Shown piece by piece: positions 20,779 through 29,403 of a stretch of DNA of 64,000 nt (its first letter is position 1; the number at the start of each line of letters is the position of its first letter). Source of the stretch: Pseudomonadota bacterium. GTDB lineage: Bacteria > Pseudomonadota > Gammaproteobacteria > Acidiferrobacterales > Acidiferrobacteraceae. The DNA is taken from contig JAKAXK010000002.1 of NCBI GenBank assembly GCA_021827145.1, positions 1-64,000 on the forward strand, in the 5' to 3' direction. The notes beneath the pieces are model-generated. The model was not told where the DNA came from and made no database searches. It was given only the letters and a program-made list of their open reading frames with translations. A program made the translations under genes and the position numbers.

Positions 20779-22803
20779 ATGTCCTTTCGTACGAAGATGA
20801 TCGTCGGTATTGCGCTCATCGAGGCCTTGTTTCTGTTCGCAATCCTTATGAGCAGCCTCGAGGTCTTGTCGCAATCGCGGGCCCAAGCTTTGCGGGTCCG
20901 TGCGGCGGGTGATGCGCAGTTGTTCGCGACCGCCGCCGCCAATGCCCTTGTGAGCGAGGATATGGGCGCTTTACAGCGCATCGTGCGCGCGGTGGCGCGT
21001 AATCGCGGGGTGTTCTATGCCGCGGCCTGGGACGGGAACGGGCGGCGCCTCGCCCACGTGGGGCATGATCCCGCACGGCCGGGGGCCTTGCAGTCGCGGG
21101 TCGACGTCAAGGTCGGTGGGGTCTCCTACGGCACGGTCGAGGTGGGGCTCATGCAGGGGGAATTTGGGCGGGTGCTTGCGCAGGCGCGCCAACGCATCAT
21201 CGCCATCGCTTTGGCTGAGATGATATTGGTTGGGCTCGCGTCCTGGTTTTTCGGGCGTTACCTCATACGCCATATCGCCGCTGTCGAGGCCGGTACCGCG
21301 CGTATCGCGCAAGGCGAGTTTGGCTTCCACCTCCCCGTGGACGGGCACGATGAGTTGGCACGCATGATCGAGGGGTTCAATGCCATGTCGACGCAGCTCG
21401 AGGCCTTGCAGGCCGAGGCCGCGCGCCGCCACGCGGAGGTCCTGAGCTTGAACGAGCGCCTTGAAGAGCGTGTCCATGAACGGACCGAGGCCCTCGCGGT
21501 CGCCAATCGCGAGCTCGAATATTTGGCCATGCACGATCCTTTGACCGGGCTGCCCAACCGCATCCTCCTGCAAGACCGCTTGCTGCAGGCGATACGCAGC
21601 GCAAGCCGGGAGCCCGCGCCGTTCGCGCTCTTGGTCATCGATCTCGACGGCTTCAAGGATGTGAACGACAGCCTGGGGCACCAGGCCGGCGACAGCCTCC
21701 TGCAGGAAACGGCGACGCGCCTTCTGCGCGAGCTCCGTCAGTCCGACACCGCCGTGCGTCTCGGCGGGGACGAATTCGCAGTCCTGTTACCGACGGTGGC
21801 GACCAAGGAGGCCGCAGAAACCGTCGCCCGCAAGCTCTTGCGGGCCCTGGCGGAGCCGGTCTTGCTTAAGGATACGAGCGTGCGCGTTGCGGCCAGCTGC
21901 GGCGCGGCGCTGTTCCCGGTGCATGGTGACGAGGTGGGCGACCTCTTGCGGCGCGCCGATCGCGCCATGTACGAGGCCAAGCGTGCACGGCAAGGTTTTT
22001 CGCTCTTTGCGCCGCACATGGAAGAGGAGGGAGATGACCGCCTGCGATTACAGGCCGATCTGGAGCGCGCAGTCCAACACGAAGAGCTGGTCTTGTATTA
22101 TCAGCCCAAGATCGACCTTCTGACGGGCAAAGTCTCGGGGGCCGAGGCCTTGGTCCGCTGGAATCATCCGACACTTGGTCTCCTCGCGCCCGTGCGTTTC
22201 GTCCCCTTGGCCGAGCGCACCCGCCTCATAGGGCCCTTGACCCTGCGGGTTCTACGCCTTGCAGTCGCCCAGGCACGGGCGTGGGCCGATCAGGGGCGGC
22301 CGCTGCCGATTGCGGTGAACGTGTCGGTCGCCAATCTCGATGACGAGGAATTCGTAGGCCAGGTGAAACACACCTTGGATGAGTCGGGCGTCTCGTCCGA
22401 TCTGATTGAGATCGAGGTCACGGAGACCGCGTTGATGCGCGACCCCAAGCGGGCGGACGCGGCCATACGTGCCCTGAGCCATCTCGGGATGCGCGTCTCT
22501 ATCGATGATTTCGGCACCGGCTATTCATCGATGACCTATCTCCGCAAGCTCGCGGTGGCCCAGATCAAGATCGACAAGTCCTTCGTGATGGATATGGGCA
22601 TCAGCCGCAACGACAGCGTCATCGTACGCTCCATTATCGATCTCGGTCACTCCCTCGGGCTCAAGGTCGTGGGGGAAGGTGTCGAGACCGCGGAGTCCAT
22701 GGCCGCGCTCGCGAGTCTCGGCTGTGACTATGCGCAGGGTTACCATCTCTCGCACCCCCTCGATCCGGAGGCCTTCGACGCGTGGTTGCGGGCAAATCCT
22801 TAA
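20779..22803 (+). CDS. Membrane GGDEF/EAL bifunctional c-di-GMP protein with HAMP
   Basis: TM-periplasmic-TM-HAMP; RLGGDEFAVLL; GAEALVRWNHP and DDFGTGYSSMTYLRKL. Confidence 0.95.
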   Translation: MSFRTKMIVGIALIEALFLFAILMSSLEVLSQSRAQALRVRAAGDAQLFATAAANALVSEDMGALQRIVRAVARNRGVFYAAAWDGNGRRLAHVGHDPARPGALQSRVDVKVGGVSYGTVEVGLMQGEFGRVLAQARQRIIAIALAEMILVGLASWFFGRYLIRHIAAVEAGTARIAQGEFGFHLPVDGHDELARMIEGFNAMSTQLEALQAEAARRHAEVLSLNERLEERVHERTEALAVANRELEYLAMHDPLTGLPNRILLQDRLLQAIRSASREPAPFALLVIDLDGFKDVNDSLGHQAGDSLLQETATRLLRELRQSDTAVRLGGDEFAVLLPTVATKEAAETVARKLLRALAEPVLLKDTSVRVAASCGAALFPVHGDEVGDLLRRADRAMYEAKRARQGFSLFAPHMEEEGDDRLRLQADLERAVQHEELVLYYQPKIDLLTGKVSGAEALVRWNHPTLGLLAPVRFVPLAERTRLIGPLTLRVLRLAVAQARAWADQGRPLPIAVNVSVANLDDEEFVGQVKHTLDESGVSSDLIEIEVTETALMRDPKRADAAIRALSHLGMRVSIDDFGTGYSSMTYLRKLAVAQIKIDKSFVMDMGISRNDSVIVRSIIDLGHSLGLKVVGEGVETAESMAALASLGCDYAQGYHLSHPLDPEAFDAWLRANP

Positions 22804-22822
22804 GGGTGGCGCGGATCGCGTT

Positions 22823-23422
22823 CTAATGCCCGTAGCCCAGGGTCACGAGTACCATGTCGGCATCCCGATAGCCGAACTTCGCGGATCGCTGGAAGGTGAT
22901 GTGGTTCCAGCGTATGCCGACCCGCCATCGCCGCGAAAGCCGTTCGAAGGCGGACAGTGACACGAGGAGCGAGGCGTGGTAGCCGTTGGTCCTGACGCCG
23001 GGGCGGATGTCGTAGGTCGTATTGAGGATTTCGGGCCCCAGGGCCAATGTCACGAACAGGTGTTTGGTCACGCTGCGCGTGAGCCGGTATTGGGCGAAGA
23101 TCCCATCGGTGCCGTGATTGACGCCTTCGTTCAGATAGCCCGCCTCCCAGACGGACCCCGCGTAATAGGTCATGGCCGCCACGCCGAACTTCTTCCCTGG
23201 CTCGTTGGCGATGCCGAGGCCGCCCCCGAGTACCAGCGCCGCATGCGCCACGACCGGGCCGATGAGCCACGCGAGCAGCAGCAAGAGGCGGGGCCCCGTG
23301 GCAGGTCGGCGCCCCCCACGGCGCGAGTTCGCGCCCGTCTCACGGTCCCGCCCCAGGGCGGCGATTGTTCGCTTAGCAAACAAATTGTAGCGCAAACTAA
23401 CGGTGTGATCAGACTTATCCAT
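22823..23422 (-). CDS. Outer-membrane beta-barrel protein, PagL (lipid A deacylase)-like
   Basis: Hydrophobic leader then beta-barrel pattern, WRVGIRWNHITFQRS and C-terminal aromatic strand. Confidence 0.55.
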   Translation of the reverse strand: MDKSDHTVSLRYNLFAKRTIAALGRDRETGANSRRGGRRPATGPRLLLLLAWLIGPVVAHAALVLGGGLGIANEPGKKFGVAAMTYYAGSVWEAGYLNEGVNHGTDGIFAQYRLTRSVTKHLFVTLALGPEILNTTYDIRPGVRTNGYHASLLVSLSAFERLSRRWRVGIRWNHITFQRSAKFGYRDADMVLVTLGYGH

Positions 23423-23612
23423 CGGGGAGCTCCCTAAAACTCTATTGAATTTCAGCTAGTTTTGACAAGGGCGAACAGTGGCTTTGACCGGATGCGCCCG
23501 CCCGCAGTTTCGGGCAAGGCCTACGTCCTGTCGTCACCGAGGGGGCCGTTTGTCGGGCGCCGACCGCCAGGCTCATCTTCCTTTCATACCGACGCCCAGG
23601 TATCCTCGGCGC

Positions 23613-24269
23613 ATGACTCAAGACGACATGAAGAAGGCGGCGGCCGAGGCCGCCCTCGAATTCGTGCCCCGCGGGGGCGTGATCGGCGTGGGGACCGGAA
23701 GTACCGCCAACCACTTCATCGATTGCCTGGCGACCGTGAAGGGCCGCATGGACGGTGCGGTGGCGAGTTCCGTGGCCACCGCCGAGCGCCTGAAGCGGCA
23801 CGGCATCCCGGTCATGGACCTGAATGAGGTCGGGACGCTCGCCCTCTATGTCGACGGCGCCGATGAGGCGACTACCCATCGCGCCCTGATCAAAGGCGGG
23901 GGCGGGGCCCTTACGCGCGAGAAGATCGTGGCCGCGGCCAGTCGCTCGTTCGTATGTATCGCCGACGAAAGCAAAATGGTCGAGGTCCTGGGCCATTTCC
24001 CGCTGCCCATCGAAGTGATACCGATGGCGCGCGGTTTCGTCGCGCGCGAGCTGGTCGCCCTAGGTGGCGAGCCCGTCTTGCGCCAGGGCTTTCAGACCGA
24101 CAACGGCAATATCATCTTGGACGTTCATGGGCTCAAGATACTCGATCCGGTGGCACTTGAACAACGCTTAAATAATATCACCGGCGTCGTGACCAACGGT
24201 CTCTTCGCGCGCCGTGGCGCCGATATCCTCTTACTTGGGACCCCCCAGGGCGTACACCGCCTGCCTTAG
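23613..24269 (+). CDS. rpiA: Ribose-5-phosphate isomerase A
   Basis: [52 protein letters not shown]. Confidence 0.97.
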   Translation: MTQDDMKKAAAEAALEFVPRGGVIGVGTGSTANHFIDCLATVKGRMDGAVASSVATAERLKRHGIPVMDLNEVGTLALYVDGADEATTHRALIKGGGGALTREKIVAAASRSFVCIADESKMVEVLGHFPLPIEVIPMARGFVARELVALGGEPVLRQGFQTDNGNIILDVHGLKILDPVALEQRLNNITGVVTNGLFARRGADILLLGTPQGVHRLP

Positions 24270-24300
24270 GTGTGGGGCTTGAGCAGCCCCGGAGAGCCCC

Positions 24301-25314
24301 GTGAGCGAGATCTTTGAGGCCTATATGATCGACCGGGGCGCGAACGAAGCGCTCGAAGCCGGCCTCATGCGGCGCGCTGTGCGCGAACTCGGCTCGTCCG
24401 GCGTTCTGATCCGTGTCTCCTTTTCCAGCCTCAATTACAAGGATGCGCTCGCGGCGCGTGGCGCAGCGGGCATCGTCAAGCGCTTCCCGCATGTGCCAGG
24501 CATAGACGCCGCCGGGCGTCTGGTCGACGATCACGAAGCGCCACCCGTGCTCGTGACAGGCTACGGTCTCGGCACCGAGATATGGGGCGGTTGGGGCGAT
24601 TATGTGCGGGTTCCGCCGGAGTGGGTCCATACCATCCCCGCCGGCCTTACGATGCGCGAGGCCATGATCCTCGGCACCGCGGGGCTCACGGCGGCCTTGA
24701 GCGTCGAGGCCCTTTTGCAGGCCGGTGTCAATGCCGCCGGTGGCGAGATCCTGGTTACTGGCGCCACGGGCGGGGTTGGCACGATGGCAATCATGCTGCT
24801 CGCGCGCCTCGGGTTTACCGTCGTGGCCCGCACCCGCAAACCGGCGCAAGAGGCCTATCTCCGGAGTCTGGGCGCGGCTGCGATCCTGCCGCTGGCCGCC
24901 GACGACGAAACGACCACGGGCAAGGCCCTCTCCAAGGCCCGCTTCGCCGGGGCGATCGATACCGTCGGCGGTCCGATCCTGGCCGGCGTCTTGAAGGAGA
25001 TCGCCTACGGTGGGGCGGTGGCGACCTGCGGCATGGCCGCCGGGACGCGCTTCGAGGGGTCGGTGTTTCCCTTCATCTTGCGCGGCGTGAAGCTCCTCGG
25101 CATCGATTCCGTACAGTGTCCACGCGCGGTCCGCGAGACCCTGTGGACGCGCCTTGCGACGACCTGGAAACCGGCCGATCTCGCGGTGGCCGCGCGGGCA
25201 ATCGACCGTCAGGGTCTGGGATCGGCGATCACCGAGATGTTGGCGGGTGGGCGGACCGGGCGCACCCTGGTGGTCCTGGACCCGGACGAGGCCCGCTCGT
25301 CCCCTCAAGAGTAG
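24301..25314 (+). CDS. YhdH/AcuI-type acrylyl-CoA reductase (MDR family)
   Basis: SSLNYKDALAARGAAGIVKRFPHVPGIDAAG; VTGATGGVGTMAI; YhdH-type C-terminus. Confidence 0.9.
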   Translation: MSEIFEAYMIDRGANEALEAGLMRRAVRELGSSGVLIRVSFSSLNYKDALAARGAAGIVKRFPHVPGIDAAGRLVDDHEAPPVLVTGYGLGTEIWGGWGDYVRVPPEWVHTIPAGLTMREAMILGTAGLTAALSVEALLQAGVNAAGGEILVTGATGGVGTMAIMLLARLGFTVVARTRKPAQEAYLRSLGAAAILPLAADDETTTGKALSKARFAGAIDTVGGPILAGVLKEIAYGGAVATCGMAAGTRFEGSVFPFILRGVKLLGIDSVQCPRAVRETLWTRLATTWKPADLAVAARAIDRQGLGSAITEMLAGGRTGRTLVVLDPDEARSSPQE

Positions 25315-25398
25315 CGTAGGCCGGGCGTGTTCGGCATATGCCGCCTGCTCATCTAGACTTGCAAGACCGGCGGCCGTGGTGGCCGCGGAGGAGTTCTC

Positions 25399-25578
25399 AT
25401 GCGCATCGCCTCTCTCGCCTTCGGCCTCATTTTTCTGAGTGGTCCCGTGTTCGCCCTTATGCCGACGTCCGTCGCACGCCACAATGACCGCCTATATCAG
25501 AGCGCGAACTCGGGGTCGTCCCACCACAAGCCCCCACATGCCCGATCCTCTAGAGATGGGGAGCGATCCAAGCCTTGA
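25399..25578 (+). CDS. Possible small secreted peptide, 59 aa
   Basis: ATG after GAGGAG; MRIASLAFGLIFLSGPVFA signal-like leader; 3' end overlaps convergent trxC. Confidence 0.35.
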   Translation: MRIASLAFGLIFLSGPVFALMPTSVARHNDRLYQSANSGSSHHKPPHARSSRDGERSKP

Positions 25579-25978
25579 GGCGACCGGCGTCCATGGCCCC
25601 GGCCGTACGAGCCACCTCGCGGCCGCCTTTGAAGACCGCAAGCGTGGGAATGCTACGTACGTCATAGCGGCCCGCGAGCGCCTGGTGTTCCTCGGTATTG
25701 ACCTTCACAAAGCGCGCCTTCAGTTTCAGGTCGGCGGCTGCTTGCGCGAACACCGGGGCCATCATGCGGCATGGGCCGCACCAGGGGGCCCAGAAATCGA
25801 CCAGAATCGGCAGGTCGTCGCCTGCGACCAGGCGCGCAAACGACAGATCGTTCGCGTTGATGGGCTCCGCCAGGACGAGCGGCTTATGACAGGCCCCACA
25901 TCGCGGGTTTTGGGCCAGGCGTTCCGCGGGTAGCCGATTTTTTTGGCCACAGTGCGGGCACACGAGCTGCTTGATCAT
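25550..25978 (-). CDS. trxC: Thioredoxin 2 (zinc-ribbon thioredoxin)
   Basis: N-terminal CPHC...CGAC zinc ribbon; FWAPWCGPCRMM active site. Confidence 0.95.
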   Translation of the reverse strand: MIKQLVCPHCGQKNRLPAERLAQNPRCGACHKPLVLAEPINANDLSFARLVAGDDLPILVDFWAPWCGPCRMMAPVFAQAAADLKLKARFVKVNTEEHQALAGRYDVRSIPTLAVFKGGREVARTAGAMDAGRLKAWIAPHL

Positions 25979-26048
25979 GATCGTCTTCCTCCGGGATCAC
26001 TCCCCTGCCTGCCTCTGTGGGGTCGGGAGGCGTGACTTTCCAGCCCCT

Positions 26049-26531
26049 CTAGTCGCCACCCGCGAAGCCGTGCTGTCGCCAGGCCTCAAAGACCGCCACC
26101 GCTACACTATTGGAGAGGTTCAGGCTGCGGTTGCCGGGCTGCATCGGTAACCTGAGTCGCTGTTCGTCCGGCAGCGACATCAGCAAGTCCTCGGGCAGGC
26201 CTCGGGTCTCGGGCCCGAACAGCAGGGCGTCCCCCGATTCGTAGCGGGCGTCGGTGTAGAGCCGGTGAGCGCGCGTCGAGAAGGCCCAGATGCGCCGTGG
26301 AGCGGCATCCCGCAAAAAGGCCTCCATGTGCGGATGGACGCTGAGCGTCACCCACTCGTGATAATCGAGCCCAGCGCGGCGCAGCAGCCGGTCTTCGAGG
26401 GTAAACCCCAGAGGCTCGATGAGATGGAGCTGCGCCCCGGCATTGGCGCAGAGTCTTATGACATTGCCGGTATTCGGCGGGATTTCGGGCTCGAAAAGGA
26501 CTACGTGGAAGGCGGGGCCGGCGTTTGGCAT
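26049..26531 (-). CDS. trmL: tRNA (cytidine(34)-2'-O)-methyltransferase
   Basis: FEPEIPPNTGNVIRLCANAGAQLHLIEPLGF; LFGPETRGLP; NRSLNLSNSVAVAVFEAWRQ. Confidence 0.95.
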   Translation of the reverse strand: MPNAGPAFHVVLFEPEIPPNTGNVIRLCANAGAQLHLIEPLGFTLEDRLLRRAGLDYHEWVTLSVHPHMEAFLRDAAPRRIWAFSTRAHRLYTDARYESGDALLFGPETRGLPEDLLMSLPDEQRLRLPMQPGNRSLNLSNSVAVAVFEAWRQHGFAGGD

Positions 26532-26729
26532 AAGTGTTCGCTATCACTATAAACCGGGTTCATGATAATGTCGTGTTCGCCGGGTCCGTTAGTCGGGGTG
26601 CCGAACGCGACTTGAGGGCTGGGGCCTCTTATCAAGTGTACCTTGTTCCTGGGCGATCCCGGCTTCCGGGAAGCGGCATCATTCCAGGGGTGAATGTCGG
26701 ATCGCACCAGAAGAACGCGAGAAATCGTT

Positions 26730-26746
26730 CCGGCACATTTCCTGCA
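26730..26746 (+). promoter_or_regulatory. Candidate sigma54 (-24/-12) promoter upstream of the major pilin gene
   Basis: CCGGCACATTTCCTGCA: GG-N10-GC spacing, close to TGGCAC-N5-TTGCA; about 103 bp upstream of pilin ATG. Confidence 0.5.
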
Positions 26747-26848
26747 TAGGTAGAGGCAGGTCGTTGGTGGAGCGACGGCAATGCTTGCCGCCTCCGAGGC
26801 CGACACTCAAGGTTGTTCATCACGCATTATGGGATAGGGGGATTGGAT

Positions 26849-27346
26849 ATGAAGCGGCAACAGGCGGGCTTTACCTTAATCGAATTGGTGGTGGTCATCA
26901 TCATCCTGGGAATCTTGGCGGCGGTCGCCTTGCCGAAATTCATGGGCCTGAGCACCGATGCGCGGGTGTCGGTGGTAAACGGCATGTCGGGTTCCGTCGC
27001 GGAGGCCGCGGACATGGTCCACGCCCTGGCCGAGGTTCAGGGTAAGACGGGAGCGACCGGCACCGTGACCTTGCCGGATGCCACCACGGTGTCGGTGGTG
27101 TACGGCTACCCCGATGGCAAATCAGGCGGCATCTTGGCGGCCTTGCAAGACGCGCCCGCCGGCCCCTCGCCCACCACGGCCACCAACAACTTCCCGTTCA
27201 TATTCACCTCGGGTGCGCCCGCGACCTTCGCTTATGCACCCGCCGGTGGTAGCGCGATATCGAGCACGGGCTGCGTCGTGGACTATACGGCGCCTACCAA
27301 CACCGGTGCGGAGCCGACTGTCACGAGCCTGACGGGAAGCTGTTAA
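26849..27346 (+). CDS. mshA: MSHA-type major type IV pilin
   Basis: MKRQQAGFTLIELVVVIIILGILAAVALPKF prepilin N-terminus. Confidence 0.9.
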   Translation: MKRQQAGFTLIELVVVIIILGILAAVALPKFMGLSTDARVSVVNGMSGSVAEAADMVHALAEVQGKTGATGTVTLPDATTVSVVYGYPDGKSGGILAALQDAPAGPSPTTATNNFPFIFTSGAPATFAYAPAGGSAISSTGCVVDYTAPTNTGAEPTVTSLTGSC

Positions 27347-27356
27347 GACTGTCCCC

Positions 27357-27388
27357 GGGCCCCGGGATTCCCCGGGGCCCCTGTTTTT
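27357..27388 (+). terminator. Rho-independent terminator after the major pilin gene
   Basis: Perfect 10-bp stem GGGCCCCGGG-ATTC-CCCGGGGCCC followed by CTGTTTTTC. Confidence 0.85.
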
Positions 27389-27395
27389 CTCGCCC

Positions 27396-27938
27396 ATGGG
27401 CACGCGAATGGCTGGACTCCCGGATGTGGATCGCGACGGCTGCCCGACTAGGCCCGGTCGAGGGACGGCCGTCCCCATCGTTGCGACCGCGGGCTACACC
27501 TTGCTCGAGCTTGTGGCGGTCCTCATAGTCGTTGGCGTCCTCATGGCGGTGCTTGCACCCCGATTCATCGATGCCTCCGGGTTCAGTGGCGCTACGACCG
27601 CCGATAAGCTCCTCGCGGCCGCCCGCTATGCCGAGACCTTGGCCCAGAATCAGGGGGTGACGACCTCGCTTGTGGTCGGCCCCGCCACCTTCTCGGTGAC
27701 CCAAAACGGGGTCGCGGTAGCGGACCCCGCCTTGCAGTCCTCGACATATGTGACGCCCATTCCGTCCGGGATCACGATCAGCCCGCAGACGACCGTGTCT
27801 TTCAGTCGCACGCAATCATCCCAATCCGTGACGGTACCGACGACATTCGCCATCACGGGCCAGGGCATTACCGCATCCGTGTATGTGCTCGCGACAGGCT
27901 ATATCTATGAATGCCTGAGCGGGGCCTCTTGCCCATGA
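27396..27938 (+). CDS. Prepilin-like protein (MshC-like)
   Basis: GYTLLELVAVLIVVGVLMAVLAPRF prepilin motif. Confidence 0.8.
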   Translation: MGTRMAGLPDVDRDGCPTRPGRGTAVPIVATAGYTLLELVAVLIVVGVLMAVLAPRFIDASGFSGATTADKLLAAARYAETLAQNQGVTTSLVVGPATFSVTQNGVAVADPALQSSTYVTPIPSGITISPQTTVSFSRTQSSQSVTVPTTFAITGQGITASVYVLATGYIYECLSGASCP

Positions 27939-28342
27939 GACGCGGGACGGTCGCCGTTTATCGCCATGCGCGAGGTGTGAGCCTCATCGAGCTCATTGCC
28001 GCCATCGTCTTATTGGGGGTCCTCGCTGTCGGCTTCCTGTCGATGTACGCGGATGTCTCCCGCCGTAACGCGATGGGTGTCCAGATCGCACCCATGACCT
28101 GGCTTGGCCAAGGGGTGATGGACATGGAGCTCCTGCAAACAGACCCTTCAGTCGGTTCCTCCCCGTCCAATTTCGGTCCCACGACCATCGGGCCTTACGT
28201 GGTCGGTGCCACCGTGTCGCAGACCCAGATCCAGGCTTCGACCGGGACCTACTACACTTATCTCATCGCGGTCACGGTCAGCTGTGTGACGGGACCCTGT
28301 ACCCCGGTGAGGTTTACTGCCCATGCTTACACGATCCACTAG
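27935..28342 (+). CDS. Prepilin-like protein (MshD-like)
   Basis: GVSLIELIAAIVLLGVLAVGFLSMYADVSRR; ATGA overlap with upstream gene. Confidence 0.8.
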   Translation: MRRGTVAVYRHARGVSLIELIAAIVLLGVLAVGFLSMYADVSRRNAMGVQIAPMTWLGQGVMDMELLQTDPSVGSSPSNFGPTTIGPYVVGATVSQTQIQASTGTYYTYLIAVTVSCVTGPCTPVRFTAHAYTIH

Positions 28343-28814
28343 CGCGGGTTTCACGCTCATCGAGATGGTGGTCGTCATCGTGGTGACCGCGATCCTTATG
28401 GCCATGGCCGCGCCCCTGATCGTGCACCTCGTCGACAGCTACGAGGTGAGTGCCGAGGGCGCGGATATGGCGTCGGCCGTGGGCCCCGCGATTTGGCAGA
28501 TCCAGTGGGATGCGCGCAACTCCAACAATCTGAACGTCAACAACGGTAAGACGTCCTGCACCTTGATCCTGCGGCAGTCGCCGAACGACAACAAAGTGAA
28601 GTATGAGTACGATTACAGTACGGGCGAGATATTCCAGCGGCTCCCGGGCCTTACACCCACGCTGATATTGGCGCACTTGACGGCCGCCAGCGGTAGTTGC
28701 CCCTTCGTGAAGAAGACTAACTACCTCGCAATGTACGACATGTGGTACCAAAAGCCCGGAACTCCGGGACGCATCGCGATCGAGGGGGCGCTGCCGGCTT
28801 ATGGTCGCCCGTAA
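28323..28814 (+). CDS. Prepilin-like protein (MshO-like)
   Basis: GFTLIEMVVVIVVTAILMAMAAPLI. Confidence 0.8.
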   Translation: MLTRSTSAGFTLIEMVVVIVVTAILMAMAAPLIVHLVDSYEVSAEGADMASAVGPAIWQIQWDARNSNNLNVNNGKTSCTLILRQSPNDNKVKYEYDYSTGEIFQRLPGLTPTLILAHLTAASGSCPFVKKTNYLAMYDMWYQKPGTPGRIAIEGALPAYGRP

Positions 28815-29319
28815 ATTCCCATCCCGCCACCAAGGCTTCGTGCTCGTCACGCTCATATTCCTGATGCTGGCCGGCGTCCTGCTGCTGGCCGCCATGGCCT
28901 ATCTCTACGGGACGGTCAACACGGGGCAAGCCCTACAGAACGGGGGCGCGCAGGCCTTCGTGTCCGCCGAAAGCGGCGACCAGTATGGTGTCTATTGGCT
29001 TGAGACTCAGCACGACACGCCGCCCAAGATTCTCACGAACGGCGGCCCCTGGCATCCCGTGCCGCCGCTCGACAACGCGTCTTGCCCCGCGCAGGTGACG
29101 GTCACGTATGCGGGGAAGACCGCGCAATGCACGCGACAATTCGGGAAGAGTTATACTTATACCTATGTCACGGGGTCGACGAGCCTCTGTAGCGCCTCCG
29201 GCGCGCGCGCGACCGTCGCTCGCACGGTTTGTGCAAGGAAAGGAAAAGGGCAGGGGAAAGGGCAGGGGAAAGGGCAGGGGCAGGTGCAATATCGCCTTTA
29301 CGGTTGGGCCGAGCAATGA
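28801..29319 (+). CDS. MshP-like pilus biogenesis protein with GKGQ-repeat C-terminal segment
   Basis: GFVLVTLIFLMLAGVLLLAAMAYLYGT N-terminal helix; position after MshO-like gene. Confidence 0.7.
   Translation: MVARKFPSRHQGFVLVTLIFLMLAGVLLLAAMAYLYGTVNTGQALQNGGAQAFVSAESGDQYGVYWLETQHDTPPKILTNGGPWHPVPPLDNASCPAQVTVTYAGKTAQCTRQFGKSYTYTYVTGSTSLCSASGARATVARTVCARKGKGQGKGQGKGQGQVQYRLYGWAEQ
29248..29280 (+). repeat. 12-bp tandem repeat GGGCAGGGGAAA (about 2.75 copies) inside the mshP-like CDS
   Basis: Direct reading; encodes GKGQGKGQGKGQGQ. Confidence 0.9.
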
Positions 29320-29403
29320 GGGTGTGTGTCCGTGCGTCGCGCCGCCCTCGTTTTCTTGCGGATGGTTCGCTATACCTTAGACTAGCCACGCGGCGCGTAA
29401 CAG

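Noticed and set aside
24178-25482. 434-aa minus-strand ORF opposite the YhdH-like gene
   Set aside because: Shadow ORF; composition rich in Gly/Arg/His/Gln and no domain.
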